Of a stretch of 35,588 bases of DNA, positions 17,947-25,566 are shown in pieces (position 1 is the first letter of the stretch; each line of letters starts with the position of its first letter). The stretch is from positions 1 to 35,588 of the forward strand of contig NZ_CAMYBV010000020.1 of NCBI RefSeq assembly GCF_947254095.1, in the 5' to 3' direction. Below the pieces are notes generated by a model. It ran no database searches, was not told the DNA's origin, and saw nothing but the letters and a program-made list of their open reading frames with translations. The position numbers were made by a program, and so were the translations under genes. Origin of the DNA: an uncultured Mobiluncus sp. GTDB lineage: Bacteria > Actinomycetota > Actinomycetes > Actinomycetales > Actinomycetaceae.

Positions 17947-18179
17947 AGCACTTTCGAGACGAACTCGCGGGTGCGGGCCTCGCGGGGATTATCCAAGACC
18001 TCGGCAGGTCTGCCAATTTCCATGATCTGTCCCTCGTCCATGAAAACCAGGGTGTGACCGACTTCGCGGGCGAAACCGATTTCGTGGGTCACCACCATCA
18101 TGGTCATGCCGTCGCGAGCCAAATCTTTCATGACCTGCAGTACTTCTCGGACCAGTTCGGGGTCAAGGGCGGAGGAAAT
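17943..18179 (-). pseudogene. C-terminal remnant of a polar amino-acid ABC transporter ATPase (GlnQ type)
   Basis: Minus-strand frame of 78 codons plus stop, beginning SSALDPELVREVLQVMKDLA and carrying the H-loop MMVVTHEIGFAREV and FMDEGQIMEIGRP, then a normal C-terminus. This is the last third of a GlnQ-type ATPase from just after Walker B; Walker A, the signature motif and the start are missing. Similarity breaks at about 18175-18180, precisely where the stop codon of the DUF4191 gene lies, so the gene was cut there. An internal ATG could give a 62-residue peptide, but it would have no ATPase function. Any intact copy must be elsewhere. Confidence 0.85.
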
Positions 18180-18893
18180 TTATCCGTACAAAGCGCGCCG
18201 ATTAGGGCGAACTCGGTAAGGGTCAATCCCCTTGGGAATGGGCAGCCCTTGGTTGCGGTGAATCGCCAGCAGACGTTTTTGCACCGCGGGAATCTCGTTT
18301 CGATTCAAAGCGCGTGGAGCTTTATACATCGTTTTCATCACGTGTTCGAGGCGTACCTGTCCCTCCTCGGCGCCGCACTCCACGGCGTGTACCGGCACCT
18401 GGGCAACGACCCGCGTGGTCTTTTTCACCTCGTCGTTGAGCAGCTTGCTGGCGCGAGAATGCGGCCCCTCACTGACCAGGAAAATGCCGCGGGGACCTAC
18501 GAAACGCCACACCAAGTCTTGATCCTTATTAACCGCGACGGGCTCTTCCTCGGCAAACCAGGACCGGCGCAGCAGTTGACGCAGCGCCCCGACGCAGCCT
18601 TTCATGCCTTCAATCTGACGCAGCATGGCGCGGGACAAAAACGCGGAAATCCAGGCCATCGGCACGACCATCAGCACCATCACAATGGTGATTGCCCCCA
18701 TGATCCAGTGTTTGCCCACAATCATGTACCACACGGTCAAGGCTTCCGCCACGACTAGCGTCGCCAAAATCGCCCACACAATCCACGGGAAAGACCGCCG
18801 CACAATGGTGAAGGAGTCCTTTAAGTTTTGGAATATATTGCGTTTCTTCCCGGACGCGTCGCCCCCGGTCGCAGTGTTGTTTTTCTTAGCCAT
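18180..18893 (-). CDS. DUF4191 family membrane protein
   Basis: 237 residues, function unknown. The N-terminus is basic and hydrophilic (MAKKNNTATGGDASGKKRN), followed by FQNLKDSFTIVRRSFPWI and two membrane helices (about 39-58 and 64-86), then a cytoplasmic domain with EEPVAVNKDQDLVWRFVGPRG and LVSEGPHSRASKLLNDE. This pattern matches the actinobacterial DUF4191 family, whose genes often lie near lipoate and lipoyl-enzyme genes, as here. The gene is divergent from the kinase-like gene. Its stop codon abuts the broken edge of the ABC-ATPase remnant. Confidence 0.85.
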   Translation of the reverse strand: MAKKNNTATGGDASGKKRNIFQNLKDSFTIVRRSFPWIVWAILATLVVAEALTVWYMIVGKHWIMGAITIVMVLMVVPMAWISAFLSRAMLRQIEGMKGCVGALRQLLRRSWFAEEEPVAVNKDQDLVWRFVGPRGIFLVSEGPHSRASKLLNDEVKKTTRVVAQVPVHAVECGAEEGQVRLEHVMKTMYKAPRALNRNEIPAVQKRLLAIHRNQGLPIPKGIDPYRVRPNRRALYG

Positions 18894-18900
18894 CGCCTTT

Positions 18901-18930
18901 ATCTTAGGGGATTTTTGCTCTCGGGGTAAA
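18901..18930 (-). promoter_or_regulatory. Candidate promoter of the DUF4191 gene, possibly leaderless
   Basis: Minus-strand TTTACC (complement of 18925-18930) and TAAGAT (complement of 18901-18906) are 18 bases apart. Only 7 bases (18894-18900) lie between the -10 box and the ATG, so transcription would begin at or next to the start codon. AAAGG near the ATG is too close to act as a normal ribosome site. Confidence 0.45.
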
Positions 18931-18980
18931 CCGAGTTCTCCCGCCGTGCCCAGAGTTATCCACAGGTTTGAAATTGTCTG

Positions 18981-19010
18981 TTGATTTTTGTTGTTGTACT
19001 TAGTTATATA
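18981..19010 (+). promoter_or_regulatory. Candidate promoter of the kinase-like gene, leaderless
   Basis: TTGATT (18981-18986) and TATATA (19005-19010) are 18 bases apart (17 if TTATAT at 19004 is used). Seven bases separate the -10 box from the ATG at 19018, which places the transcription start on the initiation codon. No Shine-Dalgarno-like sequence exists upstream of the ATG. Leaderless mRNAs are common in actinobacteria. Confidence 0.55.
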
Positions 19011-19017
19011 TTGAGTT

Positions 19018-20634
19018 ATGGAACTTGTAGGTTATGTCTTATATGAACCCGTTGGGTTTGGTAAAAGCGGCCCGATGTGGCGGGTGGTAGACGACCAGGG
19101 CGGAACCCACGCGCTGCAGCTGTTGGGCGGTACGCTATCGGCTCAGCTGGAATCTCGGCTGCGGACGTTGCGAAAGGTGTCGTGCCCGAACCTGCTGAAA
19201 CTCCACGAGCTGCGCAAACTGACCGATGGCCGCTATGTAGCTATTTTTGAGTATCTTGACGGGCAAGACCTGGAAGTGTTGCGTGCGGGACGCGAGTTCA
19301 GCACGCCGCAGGTCAACTTCATCGCTCTGTCCCTGGCTCGGGGTTTGGCGGCGCTGCACGAGGTCGGTTTGAGTCACGGGGACGTTTCGGCGGCCAATGT
19401 GATGGTGACCGCACAAGGTCGGGTGGTCCTGGTGGACCTTCTCGGTGACGTGGGTACGACACGGGCGTTTAGCGCGCCGGAAACGGAGGGGCTCAACTGG
19501 GGTGGCGCGGCGGGAGAATCCTCTGAACCGGCGGCGGCATCCGCTGTTGCTGCCGGTGCGTCCGTGGCGGCGAATCAATCCGGTGATGTCTACGCGATGG
19601 CGCAGGTGCTGCTGGCGTTGGGAATGGACGCGAGTCTGTTGAAAGCCGCGTTGAACCCGCTGGCGAGCGCGCGTCCTCGCGCGGAGGCACTTGCCGAGGC
19701 GTGGGAAAGCCTGCCGTGCTGTGGCATTGACCTGCTGGGCGGGGCGGAGCTGATGGCGGCACGAATGCGGGCAGCAGGACGCGACGTAGCCACCGAGCTG
19801 GTTTCGCCGTCGCGCCGCCCGGCGCCGAGGCGGCGCCAACGTCGCGAAACACTTCCGACCAGCCCGATATTACGCTGGGGACTGCCGGCTTTGGCAGGAG
19901 CCGCGCTGGCGCTGGGAGCGGTCCTGTTCCCACGGCTGGCGGAGTTGCCCAGCGCGGCCCAAGCGCTGCCCGCCCCGTCTGCAAAACCGAGCGCGGCGGC
20001 GCTTTTGACGGATAGCGCTGCGCACAGCCCCGTCGCGGGGCAAAAAGGCAGCGTCAAGACGTCGACCCCGCCGCACCGCCCTTCTGCGCCCCAGCCCGAT
20101 GCGACGACGCCCTCCGAAAGCCTCGCGGATCCGGCGGCTCCCGAAAGCACGTCACCAACCGCGCCACCGGCTGACCTGTTACCCAATTCCCCTGACAGCC
20201 AAGCGAAAACCCCGAACTTGCGCGATCCCATCACAGACGACGTCTCGGCCCAGGAAATCCTGCAGCTGTTGCTGACTAAACGCGATGCGGCCCTGACGCG
20301 CCAGGACCGGGCAGCTTTGGAAAGACTCAGTGTCAAGGATTCGATAGCCGAATCCGCCGATGTGAGTTTGCTGGCCGCATTGCAAGCCAGCAAAGCCCAA
20401 ATTGAGGGCTTGTCCACCGCGGTGAAGTCGGCGACGATTGTGGCGGGTAACAAAGGCAGCGCCGGCAAAGATACCCGTTCGGTGCGTTTGCGGGTGACTC
20501 TGACGCAAGGCGCCTACACCCAAATTGACCGTATCGGGAATCGTCACCAAATCGCGGCGATTCCCGATACGGAATCTGAGATTCTGTTGTCCGGCAATCC
20601 GTGGAAGATTGCTTCGGTGGTCCGACTCAATTGA
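19018..20634 (+). CDS. Membrane-anchored protein kinase-like protein (probable pseudokinase)
   Basis: 538 residues: an N-terminal Ser/Thr kinase-like fold (about 5-155), a membrane helix (about 284-306), a long outer linker rich in Pro, Ser, Thr and Ala (310-395), and a C-terminal domain (about 400-538) that could be a small NTF2-like fold (guess). Seen in the kinase part: glycine loop VGFGKSG, catalytic-loop residues HGDVSAANV (Asp 122, Asn 127), metal-site Asp 140 in VDLLGD, and the APE motif as SAPE (152-155). The VAIK lysine is replaced by Gln 34 (HALQLL). It may bind a partner or nucleotide without normal catalysis, or use Lys 16 of the glycine loop. The activation segment is very short. 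Converges on the lipoyl-protein gene with 25 bp between stops. Confidence 0.78.
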   Translation: MELVGYVLYEPVGFGKSGPMWRVVDDQGGTHALQLLGGTLSAQLESRLRTLRKVSCPNLLKLHELRKLTDGRYVAIFEYLDGQDLEVLRAGREFSTPQVNFIALSLARGLAALHEVGLSHGDVSAANVMVTAQGRVVLVDLLGDVGTTRAFSAPETEGLNWGGAAGESSEPAAASAVAAGASVAANQSGDVYAMAQVLLALGMDASLLKAALNPLASARPRAEALAEAWESLPCCGIDLLGGAELMAARMRAAGRDVATELVSPSRRPAPRRRQRRETLPTSPILRWGLPALAGAALALGAVLFPRLAELPSAAQALPAPSAKPSAAALLTDSAAHSPVAGQKGSVKTSTPPHRPSAPQPDATTPSESLADPAAPESTSPTAPPADLLPNSPDSQAKTPNLRDPITDDVSAQEILQLLLTKRDAALTRQDRAALERLSVKDSIAESADVSLLAALQASKAQIEGLSTAVKSATIVAGNKGSAGKDTRSVRLRVTLTQGAYTQIDRIGNRHQIAAIPDTESEILLSGNPWKIASVVRLN

Positions 20635-20659
20635 GCCAGTTTTAGAGTGAAATCCGGCT

Positions 20660-22309
20660 CTAGCCGACGTAGGCCAGGGTGGTGCCGACGTCTACGGTTT
20701 CGTCTTCGGTGACGACGATTTGGGTGATGGTGCCGGCTATGGGTGAGGGGATTTCGGTGTCGACTTTGTCGGTGGAGACTTCCAGGAGGGGTTCGTCCAG
20801 GGCGACGGCGTCGCCGACATTCTTTAGCCACTTTGTGACGGTGCCTTCAGTGACGGATTCGCCCAAGGCCGGCATCTTAATGGGCTGACCCGTTCCGGGA
20901 GCCGTCGGTGCAACAGCCGCCGGAGCCGCAGGAGCCGCCGGAGGAACCGGAGGAGCCGGAATAGCTGGGGCAGCGGGTGCCGCCGGAGGAATCGGGGGTG
21001 CCGGAGGTGCCGGGGGAGCTGGAATAGTCGGGGCAGCGGGTGCCGCCGGGGGAATCGGGGCTTGCGGCGCTGGCGCGGACCCTTGATTATGTGCAAAGGC
21101 CTCGGCTACCTCGGCAAACAGTTGAGCGAGGCGGGCCATATCCAGTGCTCCGCCCGTAGGTGCAGCACTCGGCGGGGCCGAAACCGGAGCGGCCGGTGCC
21201 GGTGGAGCAGGAACTGCCGGAGCGGCCGGAGCCGGGGGAACCGGTGGCGCCGTAACTGCGGGAGCCGGTGGCATTGGCACAACGGGAGGAACCGCAGGAG
21301 CTGCGGGCGGCACGGGGGGTCGCGGCTGGGCCGGAACGCTACCCGCGGCATCTATAACATCTTGCTTGCGGATACGTCCACCCACACCGGTGCCGTGTAC
21401 CTTGCTGAGGTCCACGCCCTTTTCAGTAGCTAACTTCCGCACAATCGGGGTGGCGTACTCTGCTTGGTTGTCAGCAGGTGTCACTGGAGCAGCGGGCGCG
21501 GCCGGAGCTGCGGGAGCTACGGGAGCCGCAGGGGCAGCAGCAGGAGCCGCCGGAGCTACGGGAGCCGCGGGCGTAACCGGCGCGGCGGGAGCCGAAACTT
21601 CCCCGCCGACGTAGGCGAGGATGGTGCCGACGTCTACGGTTTCGTCTTCGGTGACGACGATTTGGGTGATGGTGCCGGCTATGGGTGAGGGGATTTCGGT
21701 GTCGACTTTGTCGGTGGAGACTTCCAGGAGGGGTTCGTCCAGGGCGACGGCGTCGCCGACATTCTTTAGCCATTTCGTGACGGTGCCTTCAGTGACGGAT
21801 TCGCCCAAGGCCGGCATCTTAATGAGCTGACCCGTTCCGGGTGCCGTCGGTGCAACAGCCGCCGGAGCCGCAGGAGCCGCCGGAGGAACCGAAGGAACCG
21901 GGGGAACTGAAATTTCCTCAGCTTTCGGAGGAATCGGCGGAACTGTCGGATAGGACCACTCAACCTGCGCGCCGCCATCGCTGCCAGCCGTGACGGTAGA
22001 AGGAATTTCGGGATTCGGCAGCGATGGAACCGCCGGTGCCGCCGGAGCCGTCGAGGCGGCACTGACTTCTGAGGCATCCCCGACTTCAGCCAAAATGGTG
22101 CCTACGTCAACCGTTTCGTCTTCTGGCACCAAAATTTTGGTCAGCACGCCCGCAACGGGACTGGGTATCTCCGTGTCGACCTTATCTGTCGAGACTTCCA
22201 GGAGGGGTTCGTCCAGGGCGACGGCGTCGCCGACATTTTTCAGCCATTTCGTGACGGTACCTTCGGTCACCGATTCCCCAAGCGCGGGCATTGCAACTGA
22301 TTGAGCCAT
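20660..22309 (-). CDS. Triple-lipoyl, E3-binding-domain protein without an acyltransferase domain (E2-like)
   Basis: 549 residues. Order: lipoyl domain 1 (1-77, lipoylated Lys 43), Pro/Ala linker, lipoyl 2 (about 163-235, Lys 201), linker, peripheral subunit-binding domain (about 285-321, ATPIVRKLATEKGVD and VHGTGVGGRIRKQDV), long Pro/Ala linker with one helix-like patch (DMARLAQLFAEVAEAFAHNQ, 390-409), and lipoyl 3 (about 477-549, Lys 515), ending at once in a stop. Each lipoyl domain has STDKVDTEIPSP. The catalytic domain with its HxxxDG motif, normally about 230 residues after the E3-binding domain in E2 proteins (SucB, AceF), is absent, and the gene runs directly into the converging neighbour. 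It should carry lipoyl groups and bind the lipoamide dehydrogenase encoded 39 bp upstream. AAGGAG lies before the ATG. Likely annotated sucB, but it cannot be a complete acyltransferase. Confidence 0.88.
   Translation of the reverse strand: MAQSVAMPALGESVTEGTVTKWLKNVGDAVALDEPLLEVSTDKVDTEIPSPVAGVLTKILVPEDETVDVGTILAEVGDASEVSAASTAPAAPAVPSLPNPEIPSTVTAGSDGGAQVEWSYPTVPPIPPKAEEISVPPVPSVPPAAPAAPAAVAPTAPGTGQLIKMPALGESVTEGTVTKWLKNVGDAVALDEPLLEVSTDKVDTEIPSPIAGTITQIVVTEDETVDVGTILAYVGGEVSAPAAPVTPAAPVAPAAPAAAPAAPVAPAAPAAPAAPVTPADNQAEYATPIVRKLATEKGVDLSKVHGTGVGGRIRKQDVIDAAGSVPAQPRPPVPPAAPAVPPVVPMPPAPAVTAPPVPPAPAAPAVPAPPAPAAPVSAPPSAAPTGGALDMARLAQLFAEVAEAFAHNQGSAPAPQAPIPPAAPAAPTIPAPPAPPAPPIPPAAPAAPAIPAPPVPPAAPAAPAAVAPTAPGTGQPIKMPALGESVTEGTVTKWLKNVGDAVALDEPLLEVSTDKVDTEIPSPIAGTITQIVVTEDETVDVGTTLAYVG
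20663..20950 (-). repeat. Lipoyl repeat copy 3 (near-identical to 21605-21900)
   Basis: DNA for lipoyl domain 3 plus the Pro/Ala linker before it. Over about 290 bases it differs from the copy at 21605-21900 at only a handful of positions, by eye. The match ends within a few bases of the stop codon: the other copy reads on as YVGGEVSAP, this one as YVG then stop. Copy 1 (22079-22309) matches closely only in its first 120 coding bases or so. Confidence 0.85.
21605..21900 (-). repeat. Lipoyl repeat copy 2
   Basis: Codes for lipoyl domain 2 and its preceding linker; the DNA partner of the copy at 20663-20950. The near-identity includes third codon positions, pointing to recent duplication or gene conversion inside the gene. 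Confidence 0.85.
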
Positions 22310-22348
22310 TATTTTGTCCTTCTCCTTTGATTGACTTTTCCCGAAGTT

Positions 22349-23716
22349 TCAGCCGTGCAGCGGTTTGCCAGCCAAAGCCATCGCCGCTTCACCAATCATC
22401 TCGTTTTGAGTCGGGTGGGTGTGCATCAGGTAAGCTAAATCCTCGGCATCAGCTTCCCAGTTCACAATGAGCTGACCTTCACCAATCTGTTCCCCGATAC
22501 GCTGACCCAAAGCGTGGAAACCCACAATCGGACCGTCCTTGACCTGAACCAGTTTCACGAAACCAGCCGCTTTCAGCATTTGCGACTTCGCGTTACCCAA
22601 CATATTGGACTGCTTCGAGATGACATTGTCCGCGCCGTAAACTTCCTTGGCTTTCGCCTCGGTCAAGCCCACGGAGGCAATTTCAGGTTCGCAGAACGTC
22701 ACGCGGGGAATGTTGTCGTTGGGCACAACGCGCGGATTCAGTCCTGCGATTTCCTCGGCCACAAAGACCCCCTGCATCGTCGCGCGGTGCGCCAACTGCA
22801 GACCAGGCACAATGTCCCCGACTGCATAAATATTCCCCACGCCGGTGTGCAGGCGCTCGTTGGCTAACACAAAACCGCGATCCATCGGGATGCCCTGTGC
22901 CTCGTAACCCATATTTGCCGTGTTCGGGCCGCGCCCAATCGCCACCAACAGGTAGTCAGCACGCAAGCTCTGACCGTCCTCGGTGTTTACCGTCACGCCG
23001 GAACCGTCCTCAGCGGCATCCCGGAAACGGGTCCCGGTCATGAACTTAATTCCGCGCGCCTTGAACGCCTTTTCCAATCCCTTAGAAATATCCTCGTCCT
23101 CATTAGGCACCAGGTGCGGCAAAGCCTCAACAATGGTGACGTCCGCCCCGAAAGACTTCCACACGGAAGCAAACTCAACGCCAATGACACCGCCGCCCAA
23201 AATGACTACCGAAGTGGGAACATGATCGAGGAACAGGGCGTGCTCGGAACCGATAATGCGTCCACCCAGGTTCATTCCCAAAGTCTTGGTAACGGAACCG
23301 GAGGCCAAAACGATATTCTTGCCCTTGAGTACCCGGTCACCAGCGGTGACCGTATCGACCCCGCTGAGCACGCCATGAGCGTTGACGAACTCGACCTTGT
23401 GACTCTTAATCAACCCGGACAGGCCACGATGCATTTTGTTGATGATTCCGCTCTGAAACTCCAGCACTTTAGCCATATCGACACCGTTAAAGGCGGAAAT
23501 GACTCCCCAGTCCGAGGACTCATGCACGGTATCGGCGACTTCTGCCGCCCTCAGCAAAGCCTTGGTCGGTATGCAGCCGCGGTGCAAACAGGTGCCGCCA
23601 ACTTTGTCCGCTTCGACCAGGGCCACACTCATTCCCAGAGAAGTTGCTCGCAAAGCACAAGCGTAACCACCATTTCCGCCGCCTAAAATCACTACATCGT
23701 ATTGTTCTTCGCTCAA
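22349..23716 (-). CDS. lpd: Dihydrolipoamide dehydrogenase (E3)
   Basis: FAD-dependent enzyme that reoxidises dihydrolipoyl groups with NAD+. 455 residues. Seen: FAD-binding VVILGGGNGGYACALRA, redox-active disulfide GGTCLHRGCIPTK, NAD-binding VVILGGGVIGVEFASVW, second FAD motif IYAVGDIVPG, and the C-terminal active-site His-Glu in HTHPTQNEMIGEAA. It lies just upstream of the triple-lipoyl protein, its expected substrate and docking partner, in the same operon. A leucyl aminopeptidase gene precedes it by 102 bp. Confidence 0.96.
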   Translation of the reverse strand: MSEEQYDVVILGGGNGGYACALRATSLGMSVALVEADKVGGTCLHRGCIPTKALLRAAEVADTVHESSDWGVISAFNGVDMAKVLEFQSGIINKMHRGLSGLIKSHKVEFVNAHGVLSGVDTVTAGDRVLKGKNIVLASGSVTKTLGMNLGGRIIGSEHALFLDHVPTSVVILGGGVIGVEFASVWKSFGADVTIVEALPHLVPNEDEDISKGLEKAFKARGIKFMTGTRFRDAAEDGSGVTVNTEDGQSLRADYLLVAIGRGPNTANMGYEAQGIPMDRGFVLANERLHTGVGNIYAVGDIVPGLQLAHRATMQGVFVAEEIAGLNPRVVPNDNIPRVTFCEPEIASVGLTEAKAKEVYGADNVISKQSNMLGNAKSQMLKAAGFVKLVQVKDGPIVGFHALGQRIGEQIGEGQLIVNWEADAEDLAYLMHTHPTQNEMIGEAAMALAGKPLHG

Positions 23717-23818
23717 TGTTCAACTCCAGTTCTGTCAAAGGAACAAAATCTCAGCAGGATTATTCTTTCACTAAATGATTCTCATGTGCTAATGCAAACA
23801 TTGCGGGCAAAACCGGGC

Positions 23819-25252
23819 CTAGCGACCCATCTGTGCGATGACCCGCAGCAGGGTGCGCACCCCGTAACCGGTACCGCCTTTCGGGGTGTATCCCCAGGCA
23901 GAATCGGTATTAAAACCCGGACCGGCAATGTCGATATGCGCCCACGGTGTGTCACCCACAAACTGTTTCAGGAAAATTCCGGCCACCAGCATTCCAGCCT
24001 CGCGTTTCGAGGAAGAATTCGCGATGTCAGCTACGTCAGAATGCAGGTGCTCCAACAGGTATTCCGGCAGTGGCGCCGTCCAAGCCGGTTCCCCGACCGC
24101 CACGGAGGCGTCGCGTATCCAGTCCTTTTGGCACCCCATCACTCCGGCCATGCGGCTACCAAAAGCCACTCTCTGTGCTCCGGTCAGGGTAGCCATATCA
24201 ATGACCAAGTCCGGGTGCTGCGCCACTGCCATAGTCAGACCGTCTGCCAGCACCAAACGCCCCTCCGCGTCAGTGTTGGTAATTTCCACGGTTTTCCCGC
24301 TTTTCATCGTGATGACGTCATCGACCCGCGACGCATTACCGCTGACCAGGTTTTCCGCCAAGCACAGCCACGCCGTAACTTTCACCGGCAGACCCATTTC
24401 CGCCGCCGCTAAGCACACCGCTCCCATGGTGGCCGCGCCGGTCATATCCGACTTCATAGTGACCATGGAAGTGCTCGGTTTTAAGCTGTAGCCCCCGGAA
24501 TCAAAAGTGATGCCTTTACCGACCAGGGCGACGTGCGCTTTGGCGCCCTCGGGTGCGTAGGTCAACTTCACTAGGCACGGCTTGCGTTTGGAGCCTTTTC
24601 CTACCGCGACGAGGCCGCCAAAGCCCTGGTCCTTGAGGTCTCGGTAACTCCACTTTTCAAAGCTGACCGGCAGGTTCTTGCTGGCTTTCTGGAACGCTTT
24701 GGCCATAGATTCGGGGTACAGCTCGGAGGGGGACGTGTTCACGAGGTCGCGGACTCGCGTGACCGCCTTGACGGTGGTTTGCAGTTGGGCCCGCTCCGTA
24801 TCACTGAGAGCATCGTGGGCCGGAATGCACAGAGTTTTCAGGGTTTTGGTGGGTTTGGACTGATATTTTCCAAAACGGTAGGCCCCCAGAAGTGCCCCCT
24901 CTACAGTTGCTAGGACTTCCTCCCGGTTTTTCGTGGGGAAAGAAAAAGCGAATTCTTCACTGTTGACGCTGCGAGTCACGTTGCCGGCCGCTTCGCGGAA
25001 GTTCTGGAGGGTATCGGCAGGAGTTTTCGGGGAGCCGACTCCGGCAAACACGACGAACGCGGCGGAAAAATCATGCGGGGAGGGAACCCTGTGGACCTCT
25101 CCGAGCTTTCCGGTTACTCCGGCAGCACGGGCGAAATCCCGCAGGGCGGGAAAAGTGGGAACCTGCAGTTCGTCACCATCTGCGGCGGCAGCCAGCACTA
25201 GGGGAGTGCTGAGGGCGGGCAATTCTTTAGCAAATACATCAATCTTAGTCAT
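23819..25252 (-). CDS. pepA: Leucyl aminopeptidase, M17 family
   Basis: Two-metal aminopeptidase of 477 residues. The C-terminal catalytic domain shows GKGITFDSGGYSLKPS, MKSDMTGAATMGAVCLAA and the M17 signature NTDAEGRLVLADGL, with the metal-binding Lys, Asp and Glu residues in place. The N-terminal domain (1-160) is variable as usual. In many actinobacteria a pepA/pepB gene neighbours E2, E3 or lipoate genes, matching the order pepA-lpd-lipoyl protein here. AGGA lies 7 bases before the ATG. Divergent from gap. Confidence 0.95.
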   Translation of the reverse strand: MTKIDVFAKELPALSTPLVLAAAADGDELQVPTFPALRDFARAAGVTGKLGEVHRVPSPHDFSAAFVVFAGVGSPKTPADTLQNFREAAGNVTRSVNSEEFAFSFPTKNREEVLATVEGALLGAYRFGKYQSKPTKTLKTLCIPAHDALSDTERAQLQTTVKAVTRVRDLVNTSPSELYPESMAKAFQKASKNLPVSFEKWSYRDLKDQGFGGLVAVGKGSKRKPCLVKLTYAPEGAKAHVALVGKGITFDSGGYSLKPSTSMVTMKSDMTGAATMGAVCLAAAEMGLPVKVTAWLCLAENLVSGNASRVDDVITMKSGKTVEITNTDAEGRLVLADGLTMAVAQHPDLVIDMATLTGAQRVAFGSRMAGVMGCQKDWIRDASVAVGEPAWTAPLPEYLLEHLHSDVADIANSSSKREAGMLVAGIFLKQFVGDTPWAHIDIAGPGFNTDSAWGYTPKGGTGYGVRTLLRVIAQMGR

Positions 25253-25566
25253 ACTTGAATCCTACGTCCTTTTTCGGGTTGGTTTGCGGTTTTGTCCCCG
25301 CTCCAGGGGGGCGCGGCTCGCGCGATTCGCGGTGTCGAAAAAGGTACGTCGCGAATTGGTAATTCGTCCATTCCGTGAGGTCTGAGGTGCAAAAGAGGGA
25401 AATTAACCGGAATTTAACTGCGATTTCTGATGATTTATAGGTGTGTTTCAGGTAGGTTTTAAGGGCTGGTCGACATTTTTGACCGGGTTCCGCAGTGCAT
25501 TTGCTGCCGGGATTGAATAACTAAAGAACCTACATGTGCACAGAGTTGCACAAGATGGAGGAAACT
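25253..25566. other. Divergent pepA-gap intergenic region
   Basis: About 314 bases. A possible gap promoter is TTAACT (25414-25419) and TATAGG (25436-25441), spacer 16. A small palindrome, CGAATTGGTAATTCG (25352-25366, 6-base arms), could be an operator for either direction. The stretch 25534-25566 is an in-frame extension of gap (MCTELHKMEET) that I regard as leader, because GGAGG sits inside it. No other gene or RNA was seen. Confidence 0.4.

Noticed and set aside
20635..20659. Missing E2 catalytic domain encoded just downstream of the lipoyl gene
   Set aside because: Only 25 bases separate the stop codon from the end of the convergent kinase-like gene, and no frame there carries acyltransferase motifs.
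20824..22304. Many open frames on both strands over the lipoyl gene (Gly/Arg- or Ala/Gly-rich)
   Set aside because: They come from the repetitive Pro/Ala linker DNA read in other frames.
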